Source: Trichobilharzia regenti (lineage: Eukaryota > Platyhelminthes > Trematoda > Strigeidida > Schistosomatidae). From it: 64,000 nucleotides of DNA. The notes under the pieces are model-generated. The model was not told the DNA's origin and made no database searches. It saw nothing but the letters and a program-made list of their open reading frames with translations. Location: the NCBI GenBank assembly GCA_944472135.2, contig CALYDD020000313.1:124001-188000 (forward strand), in the 5' to 3' direction. Below, piece after piece: positions 43,925-55,049 of the stretch. A program made the position numbers and the translations under genes. The stretch's first letter is position 1. Every line of letters begins with the position of its first letter.

Positions 43925-44005
43925 AGTTAGGGTTAGGTTAACCTAATAAAGGCGACATTAGGGTTGGATTGAGTTAGGGTTAGGTTCAGAAAAGATTAGG
44001 GTTAT
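43925..44005 (+). repeat. Interstitial telomere-like TTAGGG repeats
   Basis: GTTAGGGTTAGGTTAACC, ACATTAGGGTTGG, GAGTTAGGGTTAGG and GATTAGGGTTA are degenerate copies of the TTAGGG unit used at schistosome telomeres. They lie immediately before PLE-G. Confidence 0.65.
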
Positions 44006-44024
44006 CGCTATTGTTAGAAGACTT

Positions 44025-45425
44025 GTGCGTTGTGGTAGAGCATAATTCCATTGCGGGTAACATTTGTTTTGATAAAGTCTCAGGGTGTTATACAGTAATA
44101 TTTCCTGATGACCACGTTTCAAGCACAATTTATTGCTTAGTAAACATTATTGTGTTACAATATGAGACTTCATCAAAATATGATCGCCTAAATGAGATAC
44201 ATCCAAATATCAAATTCACCATGGAATATGAACATAATAATGAGTTCAATTTCCTGGATCTAAATGTAAAAAGAACAAACGAAGGCACGGTCGAAAAGTC
44301 CATCTATAGAAAAGAAACCTGGACTGGACAATATCTTCACTATAACAGCTTTTGTCCCATAAGCTATAAACGTGGATTAGTGAGGACTTTGTATGACAGA
44401 GCCAGAAAGCTATGTTCACCAAACAGGGTCGAAGAAGAATTAGTTTTCGTCGAGAAATGCCTAAGGGAAAATGGATACCCTAAGAGATTTATTCAGAAGT
44501 ACAGCAGAGAAAAAGATGAGAAAGAAAAGCATCCAACTGTAGAAAAGTAAAAAGTGTTTATCTGTCTACCATACAAAGGAGATGTAGTGTCACAAAAGAT
44601 TGACAAAAGACTGAAAGGTGCAATAAATAGAAGCAGCAAAACTCATGACAGTATACAGCACCACTCTTTCTTTAATCCACTCAAAACTGGATAAATACCC
44701 TGCTGATGTCACCTCCAACTGCGTTTATGAATTCACGTGCACTTGCGGGAGCAAGTACATTGGAAGGACAGAAAGAAGGGCTTCTATCCGGTTTTCTGAA
44801 CATATTCCCAAAAACCTCTGCCTGAAAGGAAGCAGATATTCCCAGAGTGCAATTACCAGACACATTATTGATACCGGACATCTCGTAGAAATTTCTAAGT
44901 CCTTCAAAATATTAAATAGACAAAGGACAGCAAATTTACTACGATTTGCCGAAGCAATCGCAATCAAAAGACTTAAACCAGACTTATGCATACAGAAAGA
45001 GAGTGTGATTAACCTCTCACTTCCTTGGTAACAGAATTTTGATTTTGATTAGTCATCTAATTCAGTGATCTCAACTCACTGAACAAATCTTAATCTCATA
45101 AACTGTAACCGCTTATGTTTTTTTGAGTTGCTATGTGAACCTAAAAGCTAACACTGTTCTGTTAATCAACATTTTTCTGTTTTCTCTCTTACCCCTCCCC
45201 CTCTTTTCAACTTTAAAAGCGTATAAATTGATGATGAAAACTTAAACTAAAAACATTGTAATGCTTTCATTTAGATGCGTCAATTTTATAGTATCTCTTT
45301 TCTACCACCACTTGAACATTAATGTATGTTATTATCATCTATATAACCATTGTAATTTCAGGTAGTCTGCAGCTGATGAGAACCTGTGAAATAGAATGAT
45401 GATATCATTTTATACTGCAAATTTC
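44025..45425 (+). mobile_element. PLE-G, best copy, hammerhead at 3' end
   Basis: Terminal segment 44025-44150 (also at 37480 and 61600). Coding from about 44160: RLNEIHPNIKFTMEYEHNNE, FLDLNVKRTNEG, YRKETWTGQYLHYNSF and RENGYPKRFIQKY. A break at about 44550 follows, then 44645-45031: CVYEFTCTCGSKYIGRTERR, ITRHIIDTGHLVEIS, IKRLKPDLCIQKES, LSLPW and stop. The RT catalytic box is missing. The 3' untranslated part ends in the hammerhead at 45368-45419. Confidence 0.85.
45368..45419 (+). ncRNA. Hammerhead ribozyme motif at the PLE-G 3' end
   Basis: TGCAG (45368-45372), CTGATGA (45373-45379), GAACCTGT, GAAA (45388-45391). A 9-bp stem III follows: 45392-45400 with 45404-45412, one G-T pair, loop GAT. 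Then TA and CTGCA (45415-45419), which pairs with TGCAG as stem I. The cleavage site would be AUA. Stem II is the weak part: GAACCTGT does not pair well. Confidence 0.6.
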
Positions 45426-45739
45426 GTCTTCATTTCTTTATCTAATTTTATCAAGGGAACCAAATGTATAAATTTTTACCCACAATGGAATTATACTCTG
45501 TTGATACCCCAACCTAAAACGGAGAGCTACATTTATCACATGTTAGAGAAAGGTATCCTCTGTAATACTTTTCTGCAGTTTTTATGCATTTATTTCATAA
45601 ATATATGTATTCCCTACACAAAAAATACCTTCTTCACGTGAGTGGTGTGTTCGAGGTCATTCACTGATTGGTAGTCAGTGGTACTTAAAGTTTAACTTCG
45701 CCCTTTCTCTTTTTGGAAACATAAGATAGGCTCCTTCAC
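45426..45739. other. Unassigned stretch
   Basis: AT-rich with no gene seen. Confidence 0.4.
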
Positions 45740-46150
45740 CATATGGATTCTGACAGCTTTAGCAGCAGTTTGTGTAATAGACAAACTCTCGAGGTAAAAT
45801 AAGGATTATTCGGTATACGGTAGATAGCTTCAACAGTCTTGTGTTTTGTATCCAAAGGAGTTGAGTTAGAATCGAACTATGAATGAACTTTATTTTTGTA
45901 CTTTGCTTAACCACGCTGGATAGTGTTCAGAAATACAACTGTTAACGTGCCTAATTTTACTTCCTGTGTAACTGGCTCCACAGAATCAGTCAAATTGATA
46001 GATACACTTAGAAGAGGCAAAACAGTTTAATTCAGCAGAATTGAATGCTCATTCCACCTCATTCCTTAAGCGTTATATTATTATTTCGCTAGTGTTATCA
46101 TCGGGGGAAGTGAAGTTGTAAGAACAAGACATTTATCAGAACTGTTGTTA
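45740..46150 (-). mobile_element. PLE-C-like remnant, minus strand
   Basis: The plus strand has GTGTAACTGGCTCCACAG, CCACGCTGGATAGTGTTC and CGCTAGTGTTATCATCGG, which parallel the reversed PLE-C at 11660-11900. The reading frames are badly broken. Confidence 0.65.
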
Positions 46151-46690
46151 ATGTGACTTACCTTGAGTTCCGAGTGGAATGTAGGGCTTCAGCAGCAAAT
46201 TTCAACTTTGTCCTATTCTCCGGCGTCCTCTTTAACAAGCCTAATGATTGCCCATTGTCTGTCATCTCTTCCTACTCACACAATCTCCTCAATGTCACAT
46301 TCAGACTAAAGTTAAACTCATCGTTTCGCACTCTAGTTCCACTCGAGCTGTGGATGGTCTGGTGCGAGATGACATTCGACAGTCTTCTTCTTGCATTTTC
46401 TTCTACATGTTTGTGTAGAACAGGTTGTTAGTTGGTTAGCTCCCAGAGTTTCTTGTTATTCATTCTTTCTAGTAGGCCATCTGATCTCCAGTATGGAGTC
46501 GCCGAACGCAACCCTTTGATGATACTGTATGATGCACTTGATAAAAGTAGTACTATTGGATCAGAGGATAACACAGCCTCCAGTGCTCACTTTCATACTT
46601 TTTGTTGTGTCTGTCCATTGCCAAGCCTTTGAGAAGATCCTTCAATACTCAGTGATATTCACAGTTTGCAAGCTTATGGTGTCACTAGTT
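46150..46690 (-). mobile_element. RTE 3' end, minus strand
   Basis: The reverse strand reads YWRSDGLLERMNNKKLWEL (worn LEIRWP...LWE block) and closes with GAAGCCCTACATTCCACTCG, the 3' terminus seen at 56860 and 60470. Open frames on the plus strand are shadows. Confidence 0.65.
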
Positions 46691-46702
46691 AACCCAAGTA
46701 CC

Positions 46703-47050
46703 TATATAACGAAAGAAGACAATGGCCAGGCAACAGATCGTTTATTTTTGAGAAAATCGACAAATATTTATAGATTTTTATGTACATTATTGCCAGAGGA
46801 GAGGTGACGTCTTCTGATTGGTTGTTTTCCTGCTGAAGATTATTCTGTCATCTGTTTATTGCCGTTTCTTATACACTCCGTTGATATATCTGCTAATGGT
46901 ATCTGCCCACGCTAAGTTTACCGTGATTGGTTGTTGAGTTCCTTAAGGTTAGTCTTTGTTCTTGTTATTTCTCATGACCTCGATTTGGGACGTAAACATT
47001 GACGTGAATTGTTGTCTACCAATTTTGGTTAGCAGACAGCTGCCACCACA
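46703..47050 (-). mobile_element. Solo LTR, minus strand
   Basis: CAATGGCCAGGCAACAGATC, CGATTTGGGACGTAAAC and TTAGCAGACAGCTGCCACC are the reversed LTR family landmarks. The right end at CCACA is 47050. Confidence 0.65.
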
Positions 47051-47884
47051 TCTATTCAGAAATTTGATGGTTTAGAGTTGATCTGGCTATCTGAGCTGAG
47101 TCAAATCCCCCCCCCACACACACACCTCTGATGATCTTGACGACAAAAGAGTGAAATGGCCACTCGGTGTTGAGATCGTTTCCAGCTGACAAGTTGGCAA
47201 GTACACCTGGTTGATGTGAATCAATTATTTTTGAGAAAACACCAGGTAACTGAACTGTTTGTTTGTGACAAATAGTGCTAGGGGAGAATAGGCAGTTGCA
47301 ATATTCATTTCCTGATGATATTTCTAAACTCTAATGATCAATCTTATTTTGAGATATGCTCATGGACCAAGGTACATCGAACGGGATTTCTGTCCTGATC
47401 ACCATCAAATAAGCAAATTTGAGTAAATTCAAGTTAAGAATAATTTACATTCAGATTGATAAAGTCATTCCAGCCAAAAACGTGTCGTAAACAGTAGAAA
47501 TCTGCATTTAAGTATGTAGCACGCCTGTCAGGGATAGTGAACATTGAAGCGTTTGTTTAGTCGAACTCGTCTCCATTTTGGTGGGAGATTAGAAGTCCGT
47601 GGTTGCTTAATCGTATACTGGTTGGCAGAAAACTGCAGAAATACGATACGTTCATGTACAGACTTTGCACTTCGTAATAGTTGTAGGCAGTTCTGTTTCA
47701 TTACTGTTGGAAGAATAAACAATCGTATTGTCCAACCGTTTTCTCTTGTTCCCCATTGGTTACCGTGTATAGTATTCAGAGTAGTTGTCCTAGTCTTCTG
47801 AAATCAGCGATAGGTCCAGGATCTCTGTAATCTGAATATCTGACAATCTCTTTACGCGTCACAAAACCAGCTGTGATTCCGAAA
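47051..47884. other. Intergenic, unassigned
   Basis: A C run at 47107-47115 and small open frames; nothing recognised. Confidence 0.35.
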
Positions 47885-48580
47885 CCTAGGTGTCTAGGTT
47901 ACCCAGACTAGACACCTTAAATTGCAACTGTGAATTTAACTGCTCCCATGGAGCCAGATATACTGACCGTTGTTCCAGGAACCTACGTTTTCGTGCTGAG
48001 GAATACCTACCGGTGTTTAAATAAGAGTGTTTGTCAATGGACACGAACACTGAACTTTTGTTTATTGGAACTGGTAGTCATTGGCGGGCAACTCGAAGGA
48101 GCGAATGGTTCAATCGTGTACAAGTTGGAAGAAGACGAAAGAACACGAATAAAAGTACTATACATTATTTGTAAAACATTTGTTTATAGTCTCTGTATGA
48201 CAGATCGAATTCAACCGCTGAAGAATATATTTTCTTATTACAAGTCCTTGTGTTTTGGAGTTAAAGTCGATAATTTTACTAAGTAGTTGTCGATTCTGAG
48301 CGTCTTCACAAATAACAGGAACTTAGGATTAAGTTCCTTGACAGTGTTGTTAAAATCCCCAAGAATGCTATGCTGGGTAACTTTGTTCAAACAGGTCATA
48401 AAGCTACCTGTTGAAGAGTTTTTCCTTATCGTCTACCGGATATTGAATAAATTAACAAAAGCCTCTACATACCGAAAACTCCAAATATGAGAGGCCATTA
48501 CAATTCGCTTAAAACATCCGGAGTTCTGTGTGCAAAAGAAAGAAGGCCAGCCAGTTACTATTGCTAACCTATGAATTCCG
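47885..48580 (+). mobile_element. PLE-I remnant, interrupted
   Basis: Positions 47930-48010 decode to NCSHGARYTDRCSRNLRFRA (worn GIY-YIG). About 250 bp of foreign sequence (48030-48285) follows. Then 48390-48570 decodes to TGHKATC-type text, EEFFLIVYRILNKLTKA and HPEFCVQKKEG. Confidence 0.6.
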
Positions 48581-48728
48581 TATTACTTCCCCTAATTTAG
48601 CTGATATGTAGTCAGTTCGTGTCATATTAAGGCATATTATCGCGATTTTGCTGGTGCTTTCGAGATGTAATTTATCCACACTGTTGTGTCAGTGTAATTC
48701 AAAACACCAGTGATGTTGTCGATAACAA

Positions 48729-49053
48729 TGTGGTGAGAGCAGGCTGCTAGACATTCATTTACGTCAATGTTTATGTCCCAAATATTGGTCGTGAGAAAAT
48801 ATGAACAAAGACTGATTCAACAACCAATCACAGAAGACTTTGCGTAGGCGGATAAAGTTAACATATATATGATCTGACATTCAAGAAACAGTCACAAAGA
48901 GATGCAAGGTCAACTTTCTGTGAGAAACAACCAGTCAGAAGACTGTGTTTGTTAGCTTGAATAAGCTATAATAATGTACATGAAAATATATAAATACGTG
49001 TTGATTTCCTTAATAAATGATCTGTTGCCTAACTCTTGCCTTCTGTTGTTACA
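48729..49053 (+). mobile_element. Solo LTR, plus strand
   Basis: TGTGGTGAGAGCAGGCTGC at the start, ATATATAAATACGTG, TTAATAAATGATC, end TTGTTACA. The flanks acaa and acag would be a 4-bp duplication with one change. Confidence 0.7.
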
Positions 49054-49099
49054 ACAGTATTCCTTCAAGTATTGCGATGTCACAGGAGAGTATTCTAAT

Positions 49100-49265
49100 T
49101 GTCACATCTTTCCTCCTGTTCGGTAAAAAAGAGACTTAGTGAGGTGCCTCTTTTGGAGGAATCTGACGAATATGCACTGAAGATACACTTGAAGATGAAA
49201 AAAGAAATCTAACACAAACTCTGCGATTTAATTAGAATTTACCCTGGCCAGGGGGAAAGACAGAT
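49100..49265 (+). mobile_element. PLE-J linker fragment, plus strand
   Basis: Decodes to ICTEDTLEDEKRNLTQTL, matching ICTEDTLKDEERKLTQTP in the plus-strand PLE-J at about 52260. Confidence 0.55.
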
Positions 49266-49399
49266 AGCAGAACAAACTTCTTTTATTGTGTAGAAAGACT
49301 AGAATTGTTCTCTAGAATTAATTCCTAAATCTCCCGCTATAGGTAAAAAGCGGTTTCCAATTCCCTTCCAAAGGTTCGATGGAATACGATAGAATAACA

Positions 49400-50970
49400 C
49401 TGAAAGCACTTCTTCTTCTACTGTCCACTTGGTGACCGCTTTCATCAATCAAATGAGACAAAATGCAACTTCTTATAGATTTTACTTGGCCTTCTCCGAG
49501 CTGTAGAGGAAGATGCTCACTAATGCGTTTGTTAAGCTGTTTAGTTGTTCACCCTATGTAGCTTTTTCTGCAAGAGCAGCTAAATTTGTAAATACACATA
49601 GGAGAGACACAGCTAGACAGTTTGTCTTTCACTTGAACAATCATAATTGGTTGGCTGAAAAATGATAGATAAAGGGTGGTGGTAGTATAAGTCCGTTTTA
49701 TGCCTATAGACAATCCTACCCACATCTCCAATGAATTGCAGTTGTTTCTTTTTAACTGTTGTCATTTTCTCCTAATTATACCTGGTGTTCATATGTCTCC
49801 ACACAAATCTTCTAGGGTAACCCATTTGGATCAGAGTGTTTGATGTGTTTCCTGATTCATTTTCTAGGGAGTCATCTGTACAGATCCTACTTACTCTATT
49901 CGTCAGGTATCTGACCAAACTGACTTTTTATCGGATTGGTACAAACTTGAAGGAATGTGTATACTGACCTACAGATGTAGGTTTCCCACACACATATAAC
50001 TTGAGTGAACCATCTGTTCTCTTTTCTGCTCAAATGAACATCAAGGAAGTGTAGTCTACCATCATGTTCTTCTTCACAAGTGAACATGAGCGATGGTTGT
50101 GCATCATTAAACTTTTTTAACATTTCATTCTTGTCAGCGTTCTCATCAAGAATAATAAACGTATCAACAACATAACGAAAATAAGAATCCGTTTTATCTA
50201 TTACTTGTTTCAATGGACTATTTTCAAGCTTAGCAAGAAAGAAATCTACCTAATCTGGGCTTAATGGATAACCCATGGCAATGCTGTCGATTTGTCGGTA
50301 ACAAATGTGATTGTTGAATGTGAAGTTTACATTTACAGCGCGTCTTATTGCAAGCAGCTCCTTGAGATATCAAACTGCTTTCCTGATAATTGTTGGCTTA
50401 TCTATTCCACAGTCTTCATAAGCGGTACATTGGCGTTTGCTTCCCATTTATGTTGACATCATGAATTCAAAGACGTCTTTATCACTTTGATTAACCTCAT
50501 TCTTCTGCAACGGTTGGGGGAGTTCATGTAGCCCTCTTAGAAGTGTCTTGGACTGGTCGAAGAGGAGTTCCTGTTTTATATACTTCTGGCAAACCATACA
50601 GTCGTGAAGTATTACTTCCAGTAGGATAAGGATGGTTGTAAACTGAGATTACTCCAATTTTCCTCAGATCTTTAAGCGTGTTGATTGGCTGCTATTCAGC
50701 TACTCTTCTGTCTAGATCTGTAGAGCTGTTAAGCTCCTGGAATTTCAATTCATCGGTTAGAAGCGAGTTGGTTTTGTAAACGTACTCACACTTATTCATC
50801 AGTACTGCTGTGGCTCCTTCATCAGGCCTGCTGATTCTAATGTTTTCATTGTTCCTTAAAACTTTGTGAGATTGAAAATGTAATTCAAGTACAACGTCGA
50901 CATCTTGGAGTTTCAAGATGAATTCAGAGAAACCAGCAGCAGAAAGTAACAGCAAATATATTTCATCATA
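49400..50970 (-). mobile_element. PLE-J, minus strand, RT to GIY-YIG
   Basis: The widest PLE coverage in the window. On the minus strand, 50955-50692 reads ISRPDEGATAVLMNKCEYV (early RT fingers block RPD-G). 50680-50220 decodes in broken frames to the palm, with LYGLPEVYKTGTPLRP. 50213-49896 has FRYVVDTFIILDENAD (the YVDD box has become YVVD) and FLDVHLSRKENR. 49731-49549 has MCIYKFSCSCRKSYIG, and the rest of the endonuclease lies to about 49400. The lost catalytic Asp and the stops make it inactive. Confidence 0.8.
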
Positions 50971-51689
50971 TTACAATGTTATTAGAAAATGTGTGACCCC
51001 TGACACGATGTGGGTGTGGTGATAAGGACATAGGCTTTGGCCTGTGTTAAGAAACACACCCAAGATTAATCAGCCGTGACATCATCCGGTGTCCCCGCAC
51101 AGCGAAAGATAGTCACGCACATGGTTCGTGGTATTTTCCGTAGCCATTTCGTCAGTTGGGTTAAAAATTTCCAGTGACACAGGTTCAAAACTAAAACACA
51201 ATAACATTAAGGTCATTACCAACATCCATCCACCTCAACTGCATAACACCATCACTACCACACCAAGCATTACACAACGGTTTGAGGCAAATCATGTATA
51301 ATATGACCACAGGATGATTACTGTATTCGATATAAACCCATTCACACCATCAGACTTACTTTGTAGTGAATTCAAGAAGTCACGAGAGGGTATAGATGAA
51401 GTGCTCGTAGTACTGGTGAATGTTTCAACTGCCCATTGGGTAGTAAATTGTAGTAAATGCTCCCACTTTATTCGTTTTGTATCTCATACTACTTACTACT
51501 AATCAGTAGTATGGCAGTAATTAGGAGATTAAATGTTATCCCAGAGGTATCAAACACTCATCGCTTATTAATCCCACATATTTCACAGAATTATTTCCAG
51601 TATCAGTTTAAATGTATCTTTGAATACTGGTCAGTTACCTTGATGATATCAATATTGTAAATAAAAACTTGTATTCTTTTGATGTGGAT
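50971..51689. other. Intergenic, unassigned
   Basis: Includes a slightly GC-richer patch at 51000-51130. Nothing recognised. Confidence 0.35.
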
Positions 51690-52840
51690 GGACTCCATAT
51701 TCACTAATGTCCCTCTACTCAAAACAACTGACATTTTGTGTGATTACGTTTCACCACACATAATTTGCTGGTCCCGTTCCCTATATTTTATTTAGAGCGT
51801 TCATTACTTCTATGTACCAGAAATGTTAGGCTTACATTTGAAGGTGACTGCTCCTGTCAGGTTGATGGTGTTTCTAAGGAAAGCTCGTTCACGATAAATT
51901 TAGCAGAAATCTATATGTTGAGCATTGAAAGTTTATCGGAAGATCTAATTGGAAATGTACCAGTTCCTAGAAGATATGTCGATGACATTCTGATGAACAG
52001 TGATAAGCCTTGTTCTGCCACTTCAATTTTAAATCGAATGATTGAAATTCAAAATAACATGTCAATTGTGTCTGTAGGAGAGGAAGATAATTGCTTATCT
52101 GTCCTACACATATTGGTTGGTCGACAGACAGCCTCATGGATCAATAAAACTATCTGTTTACGGAATACCTACCTAGATAGGACAATATCTTAATTATCAC
52201 AGTTTCTCATCTATACGGCGCGAAAGAGCCTTGGTGAGATGCCTGTGTCAGTAGAATCCAACGAATATGCATAGAAGACACACTTAAAGATGAAGAGAGA
52301 AAACTGACACAAACCCCGGTTGATAATAATTATCCAGAGAAGTTCATTAGGAGGTCTGAAGTGGTCAGTGGAACACCAAGACCCATTCTCCAACTCGCCA
52401 CTGTGAAAGACATTTATATCAAGCTACTGTATATAGGTGAATGTGAAGCTCATATATCCATGTGAGCACTTAGAACATACGAGAAATGTTGTCAGTTACC
52501 ACTCTATCTACCAATTTAAATGTACCTATAGTCATACACATACACAGGGAGGACTCGTCGATGTTTGGACGTAAGGACTTCAGAGCACGTTCCTAAATGG
52601 CTTCAGAAGCAGATGGTTTCCCCTGAATTCATTACTGATGAGAGTAGATGACCTAGCTGTCCTATTGCAAAACTTATTATACAAACAGGACATAAAATTT
52701 ATGTTTACACCTCCTTTATTCAACCTATCTATAAAACGTGTTTGAGACGTGCCCTAAAGTTTGTTGAAGCCCTATCAATTAGGAAATTTAAACCACCTTT
52801 GTGTGTTCAAAGAAACAATTCTTCATGACACTGTACCACC
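51690..52840 (+). mobile_element. PLE-J remnant, plus strand
   Basis: CQVDGVSKESSFTINLAEIY and RRYVDDILMNSDKP (51860-52000) give the RT palm with YVDD. Linker ICTEDTLKDEERKLTQTP near 52260, YQFKCTYSHTH (worn GIY-YIG lead) near 52510, then IIQTGHKIYVY and FKPPLCVQRNN near 52690-52820. Frameshifts throughout. Confidence 0.75.
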
Positions 52841-53344
52841 TTCCTTAGTAAACTTTATTTTGATACATACCACGGCAGATTTACTATTACCTCCCTCTCG
52901 AATATTAAATTGACCTTCAATATTGGAGCCTTTATAACTTGACGATCAACGTCTATTCGCTTACCATTCAACTAACGCTTGATGCCTGTCATATATTACA
53001 TTCCAATGACAAGTACGTGGAGTGTGGCCAAATTGTTCGAAATGTCTTGCGCCGCAAACACACCCCACTATTCAGAAAAATTACGTCTTCTTATTGTTTA
53101 GTCGAGATTCATAAAGGGAACAAATGGATTCATATACAAACAGTTAGAAGGTAGAAATGTCTATAACAAGTGGATTACATAATACATAATTTTTGAAAAA
53201 TGAAGAGTAATTACGGGATAAGTAAGTGTTCAAGTTCTTTATTACCCTCCGTTTTATGCTCACTATCTACAAGATGGGCTAAAACTGAGACAGAGATAAA
53301 GGTCCAAACGAAAATTAAATATCATAGATGCTTTCAGTTCATTC
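52841..53344. other. Intergenic or gene 2 intron, unassigned
   Basis: Open frame 52939-53154 has no recognised domain. Earlier exons of gene 2 could be hidden here, but I found none. Confidence 0.35.
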
Positions 53345-53800
53345 ATTCATTCACCATGCAATCAAACAAAATCCCTACAAAACCAATACTTGAAAATTAA
53401 TCTGATGTGCTCACTAGTGACTGGCCCTATTCAGGCAGTTAACCTGGGATTCTAGTGGGAAGCCGTAACCAGTTGGGTACAGCATGTTGAGGATGAGGCA
53501 GTAACTCATCAAAAAAGACATTACAAAGTAGTCGCGCTATGTCATGAATTGGCATAAGTTAGAATTCAAGGACCACTCGGTCCGGTCCCAGTAGCTCAAT
53601 GATCTACGAGCTCGCCTTGTAAACAGGAGGTCTTGGTTCGGACACCGGTGGGTGTGTACTGCTGAAGAGTCCCAAACTAGGATGAGACAGCTGTCCAGTA
53701 CTCCCAGGTTTTCCAGTGGTTCTCTAACTGATGTCAGCTCATGATTAAATCCCCATGCAATCAAACAAAAATCCCTACAAAACCAATACTTACAAATCAC
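53345..53800 (+). mobile_element. Fb unit, forward, with tail at both ends
   Basis: The tail TCCCTACAAAACCAATACTT occurs at about 53372 and again near 53772. Between them lies one full forward unit: CAGGCAGTTAACCTGGG, GTAGCTCAATGATCTACGAG, GGTTCGGACACC, GCTGAAGAGTCCC, AGGATGAGACAGCTGTCC and the arm. Tail-head-tail order is what a tandem dimer trimmed at one end would give. Confidence 0.7.
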
Positions 53801-53882
53801 CCATAAACATTTCGTTGTATTTACTAACCATTAACTTTCTTTTTCTGCTGCATCTTAGCTTATCTTAATTTATCCTTTCTAG

Positions 53883-54145
53883 ACTATTCAAATGTTTGGA
53901 ACACTTTTAGAAAGGCCAAGAATTAAACCAATCATTGAACCGTGTTATCATAAATTACTCGAAAGTTTACACAATGAATTGGATCGATGTAAACAGATAT
54001 TAGATCGAAATGTTGATAATCCAAAATTGTTGAAACATTCTCTATCGAAAGCATTCCCTCCAGCTGCTGGAGCTATATCTTGGTCTACTCTCCTGTTGAG
54101 ACGTATAAATTCTATTATGGATCCAATAGAACTAATGGAATATCC
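53883..54145 (+). CDS. Gene 2: dynein heavy chain tail (DHC_N1), exon a
   Basis: 87 codons plus 2 nt. The acceptor is TCCTTTCTAG before 53883 and the donor is GTTAGT at 54146 (a less usual donor). It encodes MFGTLLERPRIKPIIEPCYH, NELDRCKQILDRNV, AFPPAAGAISWSTLLLRRI and MDPIELMEY. The RP-x-I and PP-x-x-G-x-[IL]-x-W-x-x-x-L-x-x-R-I patterns are typical of the N-terminal tail of axonemal dynein heavy chains, which binds intermediate chains and partner heavy chains. Spliced phase 2 to the next exon. Its earlier exons were not found. Class within the axonemal family is uncertain. Confidence 0.8.
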
Positions 54146-54311
54146 GTTAGTCTTTGAATTTTATTATTATTATTATTATTCCCTAGTGATAACTGTGTAT
54201 TTACATATATGATGACATCATTACTATATAGAGGAATAATACCCGATGTCTACTATGTCTGTCGATGTAAATAGTAAAACGATTGAATTCACTAACCCAC
54301 ACATTGAACAG

Positions 54312-54951
54312 GGTGACTCTAAAGAATAGGAACCCGAATCGAAACGACCTACGAACGCACAAATGACCTTGAGGAACCAATCAGGTGACTCTGTTGTTTC
54401 TAGAAGTAATTATGGATGCTCTACACCTTTTGCGTTGTAAATTCGCAGTGCTGCTGTATTATCGCCTATTATCCAGCGCTTATTGCTACCTGGGACCACT
54501 ATTCACACAGACGAATGGAGCAGTTACGGTCAATCGTCGAATCTCGAGTATATTCATCATGTAGTCAACCACACAAACGGTTTTCGTAATCCTTTGGATG
54601 GAACTCATACTAATTCGATCGAAAGTTTCTGGAGTCGCCTAAAAAACGGATTAGATTGGTGAATGGATCTAGAAATCCAATGATATACAGTTATCTTGGT
54701 GAATTTATGTATAGAACTTGGTTTAACATCATTATGAAGACACCTATGAGAAATTGGGAGCTTTTTTGCAGCATATACGAGAACGTTATCCATTGTAACT
54801 GTTTTTTAACATTGCATTACTTTTATATAAACTATTTTTTACAATTATGCTCCGCTTTTTGAGCCTTCTGATTGGTCGAAGTTTTCCTTGACAAGATTGT
54901 TTGTGCGTTCGTAGGTGGTTTCGGTTTGGGTCCCTATTCTTTAGAGTCACC
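54312..54951 (+). mobile_element. Merlin element, internally deleted, complete ends
   Basis: Terminal inverted repeats: the left starts GGTGACTCTAAAGAATAGG, the right ends CCCTATTCTTTAGAGTCACC. GAACAG flanks both sides (54306-54311 and 54952-54957). The inside keeps the end of a DDE transposase in worn frames: TIHTDEWSSYGQSSNLEYIHH-type text (second Asp) and THTNSIESFWSRLKNG (Glu). It is 640 bp, against about 1.1 kb for the copy at 23870. Inserted in the gene 2 intron 170 bp after an exon. Confidence 0.8.
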
Positions 54952-55049
54952 GAACAGAGTGTTCAAACTCATCCAAGGTACATGTAATACACTCAGTCAG
55001 TATTGGACGATATAGAAAATAATTAATTTTATTCAGTGAATGTTAACTA

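Noticed and set aside
46153..46431. Plus-strand open frame as a gene
   Set aside because: Reverse strand is the 3' end of an RTE element.
48030..48285. Insert within PLE-I as a mobile element
   Set aside because: No terminal repeats or duplications visible; left unassigned.
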